Counted from the first letter of the stretch, positions 1 through 8,496 are shown. The stretch is 64,000 nucleotides of DNA from Galbitalea sp036271795 (GCA_036271795.1 DATAZY010000002.1:27331-91330), one strand, 5' to 3'. Numbers and translations are program-made. Notes: generated by a model not told the origin, from the sequence alone.

Positions 1-1665
1 TTCATAGCGCCAGCGCGGTCCGGAGCGATCGACTCGCAGGAGACCGCGAGCACTCAATTCCCCCAGCAGTCGGGCGACACGCGTGGACGGAATCTCGTCA
101 GACACCACGAGCCCGCGCAGAAGTCCCAGCGAGACCGCGCCGTCGAGCACGGAGCTCCGGAGGAACACGGTTGACTCATCGGGCGTGAGGCTGCTGAAGC
201 CGTAGTCAAGGATCGACCGTACCTGGTCGCCCGATTCGCCCGGCTCGCCGACATCGTCGAGCAGGTCATCGAGCGAGATCTCCCGAAGCTGCGCGGTGAG
301 GAGTTCGAGCGCGAGGGGGATTCCGTAGCCGCGGCGGGCCAGTCTCTCGATTGAATCCGGTCCGACGAGACTGTCGGTCGCGTGGTTTCCGAGCTCGCGA
401 ATCCGCTGGGCGATGAGCACCGATGCATCTCCCGGCGCGCTCTCGGTGCCCGCGTCAAGCGGAGCGACGGCGACCACCCGTTCGCTGGTGCTATGCAGGG
501 GCGCCCGGCTCGTGCACAGGATGACCAGCTCCGGGCATCCCGAAATCAGGCTCGTCGTAAGTGTCGCGACTCCGTCCGAGACCTCGTCGCATCCATCGAT
601 GACGAGCAGTGTGCGTCCTCGCGGCGCAATTGTCGCGAGAAGTGCGGCGATTGGATCCGGCTCGGGGAATGCACCGAGTCCGCGGGCGACGTCGGCCGCG
701 ACCAGCTCGTCGCTTGTGCTTGAGCCGACCTGCACCCACAGCGTTTCGCCGTCCCGCGCCTCGGCGGCGTAGGCGAGCGCGAGCCTGGTCTTGCCGATGC
801 CACCTCGGCCGGTCAGCGTAACCAGACGCGACTGTCCGAAGGCCTCGGCCAGCTCCTTCAGTTCGCGGGCGCGTCCGACGAAGGTGGATTCCGTCCCGGG
901 GAGTCGTCCAACGGTGACCGGGGCGGATGACCGGAGCGCCGCCAGATAGACCGCGACGGTCTCACCGCTCGGGTCGATGCCGAGCTCTTCCGCGAGGATA
1001 GTTCTGCAGTATTCGTAGGCCTGGACGGCGCCGACCCGGTCGCCATCTCGGTCGAGCGCAGCGATGAGGATCCGGTGCGCGCTCTCATCAGTCGGGTCAT
1101 CCGCAACCAGCTCGCGCGCGATCCGAACGGCGCGCCGGTTGTCGCCGACCAGACCTGCCGCCGTGACCAGCGTCTCGCGGGCGGTTCTGCGCAGGTCGGC
1201 GAGTCCACGACGCTCCTCGCCAACCCAGTCCAGATCCTCCGAGGGCAGAAACAGGTCGGGCGACAGTTCCGAGGCGGCCTGCAGGAGCGGGATCGCGGCA
1301 TCCGCGCGGCTGTTCTCCAGCCGTTCGACTGCCGCGTCGAGCGCGATCGAGGCCTCGCGGACATCCACCTCGATCCCTGCCGCCAGCGCGTAGCCTGCCG
1401 GCGCCGTCACGATTAACTGATTGCTTGAGTCGATCGCGGCGACCGCGGTCCGGATGCTGCGGACGATGCCACGCAGCGCGGGCTTCCAACTCGTCGGCAG
1501 CTCGTCGCCCCAGATCATGGCGGCGAGTCGCTCGCTCGGAACGGGTCCGTCGGCGAGAGCGAGAGCGACGATCGCGAGGCGAGCTCGTCGCCCACCGAGG
1601 GCGTGGCCGCTCAACTCACCGTCGCCCGCCGCGACGGAGACAGCGCCCAGCACGCTCACTCGCAC
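1..1665 (-). CDS. SARP/AfsR-type transcriptional regulator with BTAD and NB-ARC domains (3' end beyond window)
   Basis: Open from a GTG at 1665 to the window edge (555 codons, C-terminus missing). Residues 1-90 form an OmpR-like winged helix, about 95-245 a BTAD helical domain, then an NB-ARC/AAA ATPase with Walker A GRGGIGKT (286-293) and a Walker B-like TLLVIDGCDE. This is the SARP/AfsR layout: DNA binding controlled by nucleotide-dependent oligomerisation. The tetratricopeptide region usual in such proteins would lie outside the window. The GTG was chosen because TAGACT sits 7 bases upstream (leaderless promoter); another GTG follows at 1659. No biosynthetic cluster is visible here, so the target is unknown. 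Confidence 0.88.
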   Translation of the reverse strand, partial: MRVSVLGAVSVAAGDGELSGHALGGRRARLAIVALALADGPVPSERLAAMIWGDELPTSWKPALRGIVRSIRTAVAAIDSSNQLIVTAPAGYALAAGIEVDVREASIALDAAVERLENSRADAAIPLLQAASELSPDLFLPSEDLDWVGEERRGLADLRRTARETLVTAAGLVGDNRRAVRIARELVADDPTDESAHRILIAALDRDGDRVGAVQAYEYCRTILAEELGIDPSGETVAVYLAALRSSAPVTVGRLPGTESTFVGRARELKELAEAFGQSRLVTLTGRGGIGKTRLALAYAAEARDGETLWVQVGSSTSDELVAADVARGLGAFPEPDPIAALLATIAPRGRTLLVIDGCDEVSDGVATLTTSLISGCPELVILCTSRAPLHSTSERVVAVAPLDAGTESAPGDASVLIAQRIRELGNHATDSLVGPDSIERLARRGYGIPLALELLTAQLREISLDDLLDDVGEPGESGDQVRSILDYGFSSLTPDESTVFLRSSVLDGAVSLGLLRGLVVSDEIPSTRVARLLGELSARGLLRVDRSGPRWRYE

Positions 1666-1672
1666 ATTCGCG

Positions 1673-1678
1673 AGTCTA
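1673..1678 (-). promoter_or_regulatory. -10 hexamer of the SARP regulator gene
   Basis: TAGACT on the minus strand, 7 bases before the GTG at 1665, with no Shine-Dalgarno sequence between. It fits a leaderless transcript. No convincing -35 is seen. Confidence 0.5.
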
Positions 1679-1752
1679 CTTAGACCTCAACGTCCGGAAC
1701 GAGGTGTTACGACCGAGTGGATCGTGGATAACGGATCGCGGGAAGATGGGGT

Positions 1753-2784
1753 GTGGACCCCGTCGACGCGTTGAACGAGATTGCCTACCTGCTGGAGCGG
1801 GAGCGAGCATCGGAGTTCAAGACCAAAGCGTTCCGCACCGCGGCGACCGTGCTCGCCGGAATCCCCGCTAATGAGCGGAAGCCCCAGGTCGACAGCGGCG
1901 AACTCAAGAAAACGAAAGGCATCGGCGGAACGACCTACGAGGTCATCGTCGAGGCTCTCGACGGGGATATCCCGAAATACCTCGTCGATGCACGGGAGCG
2001 CGCTGCCGCGCCGTTGACCTCGGGCGGTGCGGGCATTCTCCCGTTGCTCAAGGGCGACCTGCATAGCCACAGCGACTGGTCGGACGGCACGACCTCCATC
2101 GAGCTCATGGCGTCGACTGCGCAGGGGCTGGGGCGCGAGTATTTGGCGCTGACCGACCACTCGCCGCATCTTCGCGTCGCCAATGGGCTGACCGCGGAGC
2201 GACTGCGCAAAGAACTCGCCGAGGTAGCGAAAATCAACCGTGTTGCCGCGATCAACAAGTCCGCGGAGGGTTTCCGACTGCTCAGCGGGATCGAGGTCGA
2301 CATCCTCGATGACGGCGCCCTCGACCAGACCGCTGCGATGCTCGATCGCCTGGATATCGTGGTCGCGAGCGTTCACTCCAAGCTCCGGATGGAGTCCGGC
2401 GAGATGACCGAGCGGATGTTGAGTGCTGTATCCGATCCGCACACCAATGTTCTTGGCCACTGCACGGGGCGCCTCGTCGAGGGCAGCCGCGGAACAAGGC
2501 CGCCGTCAAGCTTCGACGCGAAGGCGGTGTTCGCCGCCTGTGCCGCGAACAACGTTGCGGTGGAAATCAACTCGCGCCCCGAGCGTCGCGATCCGCCGGG
2601 ACCGCTCATCGAGCTCGCTCTCGATGCAGGATGCCTGTTCAGCATCGACAGCGACGCTCACGCACCGGGGCAGCTCGGGCTGCTCGACTTCGGTGCCGCC
2701 CGCGCAGAAGCGCACGGAGTGCCGGCCGATCGAATCGTCACCACCTGGCCGCTCGACCGCCTGCTGGACTGGGCCAACGGCTGA
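1753..2784 (+). CDS. PHP-domain phosphoesterase with N-terminal helix-hairpin-helix region
   Basis: GTG start, 343 aa. Residues 1-85 resemble the 8-kDa helix-hairpin-helix region of PolX-type polymerases (TKGIGGTT around 54-61). Residues 98-343 are a PHP domain with metal-binding motifs HSH (104-106), LTDHS, GIEVD, VASVHS, LGH and SDAH. The nucleotidyltransferase palm of PolX is absent, so it is a hydrolase rather than a polymerase. By family it should use two or three metal ions to hydrolyse phosphoesters, possibly histidinol phosphate or DNA 3' ends; the substrate cannot be read from sequence. It stands alone, divergent from the SARP gene. Confidence 0.85.
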   Translation: MDPVDALNEIAYLLERERASEFKTKAFRTAATVLAGIPANERKPQVDSGELKKTKGIGGTTYEVIVEALDGDIPKYLVDARERAAAPLTSGGAGILPLLKGDLHSHSDWSDGTTSIELMASTAQGLGREYLALTDHSPHLRVANGLTAERLRKELAEVAKINRVAAINKSAEGFRLLSGIEVDILDDGALDQTAAMLDRLDIVVASVHSKLRMESGEMTERMLSAVSDPHTNVLGHCTGRLVEGSRGTRPPSSFDAKAVFAACAANNVAVEINSRPERRDPPGPLIELALDAGCLFSIDSDAHAPGQLGLLDFGAARAEAHGVPADRIVTTWPLDRLLDWANG

Positions 2785-2807
2785 CGCAGATGACTGGCTG
2801 CGTCGGG

Positions 2808-3548
2808 CTATAAGCCCTTGCCCTCAGCCCGATGCTTCTCGAACGCTTCGGTCAGCCAGGCTTCGACCGAGTCGACGGTGACGCCAAGATCCGTGAACTT
2901 CCGAGCCTGCTCGCCGTCCAGCTGAATGATCCCCAGCAGGAGGTGCTCAGTGCCGATGTAGTTGTGACCGAGCCGCAGAGCAACTCGGAGCGCCTCGCGA
3001 AGCGCCAGCTTCGAGGTCAGATCAAATGGCACGTTGCCGGCCTCAACTGTGGCGGCGGTCGCGAAGGCGTCGGGGTCGATGTCAAAGGCAGCCAGCAGTT
3101 GCTCGTTCGAGATCTCCGCATCGCGAATGTATCGAGCCGCGAACCCCTGTGGCTCGGTGAGCAACGCGGTCGAGAGGTGATCCGTGTTCGTGCCGTCCGC
3201 ACCGACCGCGGTTGCTATCCGCCGCGAGGCCGCAACAGTGTGGCGGGCGCGTTCGGTGAAACGCTCGAACAGCTTCCCCTGTGGCACGATATCGCTTTCG
3301 TCGACGCGGGTGACAAATCGTTTCTGCACCGCCTGCTTTGAGACCCCCATGCTCGCACCGATCTCACTCCATGGCGCTCCGGATCGTCGCGCCTGGTCGA
3401 CGAAGTAGCCGATGAGGGCATCTGCCTCCTCCTCGATGGTGGCCGCAACGCGAACGGCATCGGCGAGGTTATCGAGGGGACCTGCGCCCTCGTGCATCTT
3501 CCTGACGTAGGCAATGAGGTTGTCGAGCGGAATGGGTGAATCGGACAT
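2808..3548 (-). CDS. HTH/Clp_N-domain regulator, probably autoregulated
   Basis: 246 aa. Residues 1-90 are helical and include a helix-turn-helix-like stretch (WSEIGASMGVSKQAVQKRF, about 59-77). Residues 92-240 carry two Clp N-terminal (ClpR) repeats of the kind that bind adaptors or substrates in ClpA/ClpC, with the motif GTEHLLLGI. There is no AAA+ module, so it is not a chaperone ATPase; DNA binding combined with sensing of misfolded proteins or adaptors is an inference. Two perfect 17-bp palindromes overlap its -35 and -10 elements. ATG at 3548 follows TAAGGT by 6 bases (leaderless). Confidence 0.82.
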   Translation of the reverse strand: MSDSPIPLDNLIAYVRKMHEGAGPLDNLADAVRVAATIEEEADALIGYFVDQARRSGAPWSEIGASMGVSKQAVQKRFVTRVDESDIVPQGKLFERFTERARHTVAASRRIATAVGADGTNTDHLSTALLTEPQGFAARYIRDAEISNEQLLAAFDIDPDAFATAATVEAGNVPFDLTSKLALREALRVALRLGHNYIGTEHLLLGIIQLDGEQARKFTDLGVTVDSVEAWLTEAFEKHRAEGKGL

Positions 3549-3550
3549 GG

Positions 3551-3567
3551 GTCAACCTTAGGTTGAC
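3551..3567. promoter_or_regulatory. Palindromic operator 1 of the Clp_N regulator
   Basis: GTCAACCTTAGGTTGAC is a perfect 8+1+8 palindrome. It covers the predicted -10 (TAAGGT on the minus strand) and ends 3 bases before the start codon. It shares half-site GTCAACC with operator 2. Confidence 0.75.
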
Positions 3568-3583
3568 GCCATCAATTCGTCAA
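3555..3583 (-). promoter_or_regulatory. Promoter of the Clp_N regulator
   Basis: On the minus strand: -35 TTGACG (3578-3583), 17-base spacer, -10 TAAGGT (3555-3560), then 6 bases to the ATG. Each element is overlapped by one palindrome, an arrangement expected of a repressible promoter. Confidence 0.65.
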
Positions 3584-3595
3584 CCCCGGGTTGAC
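3579..3595. promoter_or_regulatory. Palindromic operator 2 of the Clp_N regulator
   Basis: GTCAACCCCGGGTTGAC is a second perfect 8+1+8 palindrome with the same outer half-sites, 28 bp centre-to-centre from operator 1. It overlaps the -35 of the regulator and lies about 53 bp upstream of the divergent DedA -10. Confidence 0.75.
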
Positions 3596-3647
3596 TCGGC
3601 GCATCGATCGTTCATCCGCTGGACATCCCGTCGCGGCTTTGCTCGTC

Positions 3648-3653
3648 TAGCGT
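3648..3653 (+). promoter_or_regulatory. -10 hexamer of the DedA gene
   Basis: TAGCGT 7 bases before the ATG at 3661, with no Shine-Dalgarno between; fits a leaderless transcript. Confidence 0.5.
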
Positions 3654-3660
3654 TTTTCGC

Positions 3661-4284
3661 ATGGGTGCCGACATCGAGAACCTGATCCTCGCTGTCGGTC
3701 ACACTCCGTGGGCCTACCTCGTGATGGCCGGCATTCTGGTGATTGATGGGTTCTTCCCTTTCGTTCCTGGTGAGACAGCCGTTGTCACCCTCTCCACCCT
3801 CGTCGCAGCCAGCGGCGGACAACTTCTGTGGCTCGTCCTGACGGTCGCCGTTGCCGCGACCATGGTCGGCGATGCGATCTCCTTCTTTATTGGGCGACAC
3901 CTTGGCCTTGACCGGTGGAGATGGATGCGCGGGACGCGGATGTCCGCGATCTTTGTTCGCGCATCCGTCGGTTTGAACCGCCGGCCGGGTCCCTACCTGA
4001 TCGGCGCGAAGTTCCTGCCCTTCGTGCGCGTCGCCGTCACGATGACGGCCGGAGCGAGTGGTCTCGCCGTGCGACGGTATCTCCCACGGTCGCTCGTCGC
4101 CTCGACGATCTATACGCTCTACCACGTAGCGGTCGGTGCCGCCGCGGGGTTCTGGTTCTCGGTCAATCCGCTGGCCGCGGCGCTCGTGGCAATTGCGGTC
4201 GTGTTTGCGCTCGGCTTCTGCTTCGACCGGATCGCGCGCCTGCGCCGACGCACACCGACGATTGGTCCGGTCGCATCCGAATAG
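3661..4284 (+). CDS. DedA family (SNARE-associated/VTT) membrane protein
   Basis: 207 aa, typical length. Hydrophobic segments near residues 15-35, 40-70, 135-160 and 165-190. DedA signatures are visible: FPFVPGE in the first third, then GDAISFFIGRHLG, and a conserved glycine/arginine stretch (LIGAKFLPFVRV). Family members are proton-dependent membrane transporters or flippases involved in envelope homeostasis and undecaprenyl-phosphate recycling; the specific substrate here is unknown. Divergent from the Clp_N regulator, whose palindromes lie in the shared intergenic region, so co-regulation is possible. Confidence 0.88.
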   Translation: MGADIENLILAVGHTPWAYLVMAGILVIDGFFPFVPGETAVVTLSTLVAASGGQLLWLVLTVAVAATMVGDAISFFIGRHLGLDRWRWMRGTRMSAIFVRASVGLNRRPGPYLIGAKFLPFVRVAVTMTAGASGLAVRRYLPRSLVASTIYTLYHVAVGAAAGFWFSVNPLAAALVAIAVVFALGFCFDRIARLRRRTPTIGPVASE

Positions 4285-4287
4285 GCT
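4282..4287 (+). promoter_or_regulatory. -10 hexamer of the aldo/keto reductase gene
   Basis: TAGGCT overlaps the DedA stop codon and lies exactly 6 bases before the ATG at 4294. It suggests a leaderless mRNA separate from DedA. Confidence 0.45.
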
Positions 4288-4293
4288 TGAAGC

Positions 4294-5304
4294 ATGAAAT
4301 TCCGCTACCTCGGCAACTCCGGCTTCAAGATCTCCGAAATCACCTACGGCAACTGGCTGACCCACGGTTCGCAGATTGAGAACGACACCGCGACCCAGTG
4401 CGTGAAGGCGGCGATCGAGAACGGCATCACAACCTTCGACACCGCCGACGTATACGCGAACACTGCGGCGGAGACGGTTCTGGGCGAAGCGTTGAAGGGC
4501 GAACGTCGCCAGTCGCTCGAGATCTTCACGAAGGTATTCGGGCCCACCGGGCCCAAGGGCCACAACGACGTCGGGCTCTCGCGCAAGCACATCCTCGAGT
4601 CGATTGACGGGTCGCTCGGTCGCCTGCAGACCGACTACGTCGATCTCTACCAGGCTCACCGCTTCGACTACGAGACCCCGCTGGAGGAGACATTCCAGGC
4701 CTTCGCGGACGTGGTTCGTTCTGGCAAGGCGCTCTACATCGGCGTCAGCGAGTGGACCGCCGACCAGCTTCGGGCGGGCGCCGCGCTTGCCAAGGAGCTG
4801 AACATCCAGCTCATCTCGAACCAGCCGCAGTATTCGGCCCTCTGGCGGGTGATCGAGGGCGAGGTCGTTCCGACCTCGAAGGAGCTCGGCATTTCGCAGA
4901 TCGTCTGGTCACCGATTGCCCAGGGCGTGCTGACCGGCAAGTACAAGCCCGGGGCGGAGCTTCCCGCGGGCACGCGTGCCACAGACGATAAGGGCGGTGC
5001 GCGGATGATCTCCCGTTGGATGCAGGACAGCATCCTCACCCGTGTCCAGGAACTCACACCGATCGCGGCCGAGCTGGATCTGTCGCTTGCGCAGCTCGCT
5101 GTGGCCTGGGTGCTGCAGAACGACAACGTTGCCTCGGCGATCATCGGCGCATCGCGACCCGAGCAGGTCAAGGAGAACGTCGCGGCGTCCGGCGTCGAGA
5201 TTCCGGCAGAGTTGCTCGCGAGAATCGACTCGGTTCTCGGCGACTCCGTGCTGCGCGATCCCGCGCTGACCCTCGAGTCGTCGCCCAAAACGCGGGAGGC
5301 ATAG
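4294..5304 (+). CDS. Aldo/keto reductase (AKR, K+-channel beta-subunit-like)
   Basis: 336 aa TIM-barrel NADPH-dependent oxidoreductase. The catalytic tetrad is recognisable: Asp and Tyr in FDTADVYANTAAETVLG, Lys in IFTKVFGP, His in LYQAHRFDYE. The C-terminal NADPH-binding part includes AIIGASRPEQVKENV. Length and order match the AKR6/AKR11-like group related to YghZ and Kv-beta. Substrate is probably a carbonyl or aldehyde but cannot be predicted. It begins 9 bases after the DedA stop; a TANNNT element before it suggests its own transcript. Confidence 0.88.
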   Translation: MKFRYLGNSGFKISEITYGNWLTHGSQIENDTATQCVKAAIENGITTFDTADVYANTAAETVLGEALKGERRQSLEIFTKVFGPTGPKGHNDVGLSRKHILESIDGSLGRLQTDYVDLYQAHRFDYETPLEETFQAFADVVRSGKALYIGVSEWTADQLRAGAALAKELNIQLISNQPQYSALWRVIEGEVVPTSKELGISQIVWSPIAQGVLTGKYKPGAELPAGTRATDDKGGARMISRWMQDSILTRVQELTPIAAELDLSLAQLAVAWVLQNDNVASAIIGASRPEQVKENVAASGVEIPAELLARIDSVLGDSVLRDPALTLESSPKTREA

Positions 5305-5418
5305 TCTCCGGGCCGCCGTACTCCCAGAGGATGATCTTTCTGTGAATGCCAGCCAATGAGCAGTTTTCCGGCGTACTTTCGGGGGTGAGGCAGTTCGGCG
5401 AGGGAAGGTGGGCATCCG

Positions 5419-6531
5419 ATGTCCAGGACATGGTCACGATGGGCTCCGGCCGCGGTAGCGGTCGTCGTTGTTGCGGGAGCCGCGATCGCGGTTCCGGCGG
5501 TGGCAAACGCATCCGTCAGTCTTCCGATCAAGACCCCGGCACAGGTGCTCGAACTAGTCGCTTCAAGTAAGGTCACCGCACTCTCGGGCACGGTCTCCGA
5601 GACTTCAGACCTCGGCCTGCCTTCGCTGCCGGCAGGCAGCGTTCCCTCCGGCGGGCAGTCCGGCACAGCCGCCGATCTCGCGCTCCTGACCGGGCCAAAC
5701 AGTCTGCGCGTCTACGTCGACGGTTCAAAGAAGGTCCGCGTTCAGGATTTGGAATCGCTGGCAGAGCGAGACGTCGTGCGCAACGGCAGCAACGTCTGGG
5801 TTTACGACTCCAAGGACAACTCGGTCGAGCACGCAATGCTCCAGCCGCAATCGAATGAGCACTTTGCTCGTCCAGGTGCGACGCCACAGGGTGCGAGTCC
5901 GGGCGATCCGACTCCGAACCCCGCCGACCTGACACCCGAGGGCATTGCGACCAGTCTGCTCGCGCAGCTCAAGTCCTCGAGCACCGTAACGGTCGGGGAT
6001 GACGCGCGAGTCGCTGGCCGTCCCGCATATGACCTCGTTCTCACACCCAAGGTGACCGACACCCTCATCGGTTCGGTTTCGATTGCCGTGGACGCGGACA
6101 CCGGCCTGCCCCTGCAGGTCCAGGTGAACGCCCGCGGACAAAAGACGCCTGCGGTGAGCATCGGCTTCAGCAGCATCGACCTGTCGGCACCGGCCGCATC
6201 ACTCTTCGAGTTCACACCTCCCGCGGGAGCGAAGGTGACCGAGTTGACAAAGCACGTCGTCGGGCCCCGGGTGACCGGACCGAAGCCTGAGATCGCGAAG
6301 CCCAACGAAACGGTCACGGGTCGGGGTTGGGATGCGGTTGTCTCGATCGCGGCACAGGGTGAACTGGGAAGCCTCGCCTCCTCGAGCGAGTTCGCCGAGT
6401 TGACCACCGCGGTCGCTGGCGGGCGCGTTCTGCACACGACGCTCTTCAACATCCTGTTCACGACGGACGGGCGCGTGGTCGCCGGTTCCGTGTCGGTCGC
6501 TCGTTTGCAAGAAGTAGCAACCGGGCAGTGA
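5419..6531 (+). CDS. LolA-like secreted/membrane-anchored protein preceding an ABC exporter
   Basis: 370 aa. An N-terminal signal anchor (about residues 9-30, Ala/Val rich) is followed by a predicted exported domain with the LolA/DUF2092 pattern: DLGLPSLPAGS, LRVYVDGSKKVRVQDL, NVWVYDSKDNSVEHA, DTGLPLQVQVNARGQ. This fold in actinobacteria resembles lipoprotein carriers and RseB/MucB-like sigma regulators. The stop overlaps the GTG of the ABC ATPase gene (6528), so the three genes form one operon and the protein probably serves the exporter, perhaps as an extracytoplasmic partner (inference). Confidence 0.75.
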   Translation: MSRTWSRWAPAAVAVVVVAGAAIAVPAVANASVSLPIKTPAQVLELVASSKVTALSGTVSETSDLGLPSLPAGSVPSGGQSGTAADLALLTGPNSLRVYVDGSKKVRVQDLESLAERDVVRNGSNVWVYDSKDNSVEHAMLQPQSNEHFARPGATPQGASPGDPTPNPADLTPEGIATSLLAQLKSSSTVTVGDDARVAGRPAYDLVLTPKVTDTLIGSVSIAVDADTGLPLQVQVNARGQKTPAVSIGFSSIDLSAPAASLFEFTPPAGAKVTELTKHVVGPRVTGPKPEIAKPNETVTGRGWDAVVSIAAQGELGSLASSSEFAELTTAVAGGRVLHTTLFNILFTTDGRVVAGSVSVARLQEVATGQ

Positions 6532-7484
6532 GTGCGGCCGAACTCGCGATCGAAACCCGCGGGCTGACCAAACAGTTCGGCAACTATGCCGCCGTAAGGA
6601 ACATTGACCTGAGCGTTCCGCACGGGTCGGTGTTCGGATTCCTGGGACCGAACGGTTCCGGCAAGACGACGACGATTCGGATGCTGCTCGGCCTCGCATC
6701 GCCGACCAGCGGTGAGGCACGGGTGCTCGGCGCGACCATGCCGCGTGAGAATGCGAGCGTCCTGCCGCGCGTTGGCGCGCTCGTCGAGGGGCCGGGTTTT
6801 TACCCGTACCTCTCCGGTGCCGACAACCTTCGCCGCCTCGACAGTGCCGACCGCTACGCGCCGTCGCGAACCCGGCGGGCCAGAGTTGCGGATGCCCTCG
6901 AACGGGTCGGGCTGTCGGCTGCGGCATCCAAGAAGGTCAAGGCATATTCGCTCGGTATGAAACAGCGGCTTGGTATCGCGAACGCGCTGCTAACCCCGCG
7001 CGAACTGCTGATCCTGGACGAGCCGACCAACGGGCTCGACCCGCAGGGAACCCGCGAGGTGCGCACCCTCGTTCGTTCGCTGGCGGCCCAGGGAACGACC
7101 ATTTTCGTCTCCAGTCATCTGCTCGCCGAAATCGAGCAGATCTGCACGCATGCCGCGGTGATGAGCGCCGGCGATCTTGTTGCCCAGGGCACCCTCGACG
7201 AGCTTCGCCAGGTCGGGCGACCGCGCGTTCGAGTCGCCACACTCGACACCCAGCTGGCCGCGGGCGTGCTGGTGAAACTCGGGATGACCATCCAGCCGCC
7301 CGCGTCGGACGACTCGGATGCCGAAGTCGTCGCCCTGTTCGGTGAAACTCCTGCGGAACCCGACTCGCTCGTTGCGGCCCTCGTCAAGGCGAAGGTGCGC
7401 GTTCGTGGCTTCGCAGTCGAGACCCCCAGCCTCGAAGACCGTTTCGTCTCGCTGACCGGCGAGGGGTTCAACATTGACCACTGA
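6528..7484 (+). CDS. ABC transporter ATP-binding protein (ABC-2 type exporter)
   Basis: 318 aa, GTG start overlapping the previous stop. Walker A GPNGSGKTTT (near residue 41), Q-loop region, signature YSLGMKQRLGIA, Walker B LLILDEPTNGLD and the switch His in FVSSHLLAEIEQ are all intact. The C-terminal 100 residues are the variable accessory region of CcmA/DrrA-type ATPases. It energises the permease encoded immediately downstream. The substrate is unknown. Confidence 0.93.
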   Translation: MSAAELAIETRGLTKQFGNYAAVRNIDLSVPHGSVFGFLGPNGSGKTTTIRMLLGLASPTSGEARVLGATMPRENASVLPRVGALVEGPGFYPYLSGADNLRRLDSADRYAPSRTRRARVADALERVGLSAAASKKVKAYSLGMKQRLGIANALLTPRELLILDEPTNGLDPQGTREVRTLVRSLAAQGTTIFVSSHLLAEIEQICTHAAVMSAGDLVAQGTLDELRQVGRPRVRVATLDTQLAAGVLVKLGMTIQPPASDDSDAEVVALFGETPAEPDSLVAALVKAKVRVRGFAVETPSLEDRFVSLTGEGFNIDH

Positions 7485-8319
7485 TCTTGTTCGCACACGA
7501 CCCGCCAGCGGTCTCACGCTGCTGGGTACTGAGCTGTCGGTCCTGTTCCGACGCAAGCGCACCTGGGCAATGCTCGCGGCGCTCGCGGCCGTCCCGATCC
7601 TGATCGCGATCGCCGTACGTGTGAGCCACGCGGGGTCTGCGGGAGCCGGACCGGCCTTCCTCGACCGGATCGAAAACAACGGCCTGTTCGTGGTGTTCGT
7701 TGCCCTCGGCGTTTGCGTACCGGTGTTCCTGCCGCTCACGGTCGGCGTCGTCGCAGGTGACACCATCGCGGGCGAGGCGTCCAACGGCACGCTCCGCTAC
7801 CTGCTGATCGCGCCGGCAGGCCGCGTCCGCCTGCTCGCGGTGAAATATGTCGGAGCCGCCGCATTCAGTGCGGCCGCGACCCTCGTGGTGTGCATCGCCG
7901 GCGCTGCCATCGGCTTTGCCCTGTTCCCGGCTGGCTCGATCACGATTCTCTCCGGCGACACCGTGAGCCTTGCTGACGCGCTCGGGCGATCGCTGCTCAT
8001 CGCCCTGTACGCGACCCTGTCGCTCATGGGCTTATCTGCGATTGGACTGTTCCTGTCGACCCTCACCGATGTTCCCGTCGGGGCAATGGCGGCGACGATC
8101 ATCCTGACCGTGGCTTCCGAGGTGCTCGACCAGTTGCCTCAACTGGACTGGATTCACCCGTGGCTGTTCAGCCACTACTGGCTCGGCTTCGGCGACTTCC
8201 TGCGAGATCCAATCTCATGGACGAGCTTCGGTCAGAACGCAGCCCTGCAAGCGGGCTACCTCATCGTCTTTGGTGCGCTCGCCTACGGCCGTTTCGCTGC
8301 GAAGGACATCCTGTCGTAG
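7474..8319 (+). CDS. ABC-2 type transporter permease
   Basis: 281 aa with about six hydrophobic segments (near 28-48, 68-92, 118-145, 165-190, 205-225, 245-262), the usual ABC-2 permease size. TTG start at 7474, overlapping the ATPase gene by 11 bases, so translation is probably coupled. The first hydrophobic segment is preceded by the basic stretch LFRRKRTW, typical of ABC-2 proteins. It forms the membrane half of the exporter with the 6528-7484 ATPase. Confidence 0.88.
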   Translation: MTTDLVRTRPASGLTLLGTELSVLFRRKRTWAMLAALAAVPILIAIAVRVSHAGSAGAGPAFLDRIENNGLFVVFVALGVCVPVFLPLTVGVVAGDTIAGEASNGTLRYLLIAPAGRVRLLAVKYVGAAAFSAAATLVVCIAGAAIGFALFPAGSITILSGDTVSLADALGRSLLIALYATLSLMGLSAIGLFLSTLTDVPVGAMAATIILTVASEVLDQLPQLDWIHPWLFSHYWLGFGDFLRDPISWTSFGQNAALQAGYLIVFGALAYGRFAAKDILS

Positions 8320-8380
8320 CCGAAGATTGTCGTATCGGGCACTGCTGCCAACATGACGGGCGGGTCGCGCCAAACCTCCG

Positions 8381-8426
8381 AATTCATCCTGTTGACCGCC
8401 CCGAGAGCCCAATTCGTCCTGTTGAC
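8381..8426. repeat. Two direct repeats AATTCRTCCTGTTGAC
   Basis: AATTCATCCTGTTGAC (8381-8396) and AATTCGTCCTGTTGAC (8411-8426) are in the same orientation exactly 30 bp apart, with one mismatch in 16. They lie 14-59 bp upstream of the predicted promoter of the CoA-transferase operon. They could be an activator-binding array, or a remnant of an insertion-sequence end; neither is proven. The rest of the 8320-8527 gap holds the promoter and a possible operator. Confidence 0.6.
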
Positions 8427-8439
8427 GGACGCGTCGACA

Positions 8440-8468
8440 TTGACCCTTCATCTGCAACTCGCTAACCT
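8440..8468 (+). promoter_or_regulatory. Promoter of the CoA-transferase/MaoC operon
   Basis: -35 TTGACC (8440-8445), 17-base spacer, -10 TAACCT (8463-8468). The expected start of transcription is near 8475, leaving a leader of about 50 bases before the GTG at 8528, with GGAAGCGAGAG as a weak ribosome binding region. Confidence 0.6.
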
Positions 8469-8484
8469 AAGTCACAAGCCTTGA

Positions 8485-8496
8485 TCAAACGATTGA
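8485..8496. promoter_or_regulatory. Candidate LacI-family operator
   Basis: TCAAACGATTGA is a near-palindrome with a central CG, the hallmark of LacI-family sites, just downstream of the predicted transcription start. The LacI gene at 11337 closes the same operon region. The match is short and could be chance. Confidence 0.35.

Noticed and set aside
8447..8456. TTCATCTG between -35 and -10 of the CoA-transferase promoter as a fifth FadR-type site
   Set aside because: Only the first eight bases match and the rest diverges; not counted.
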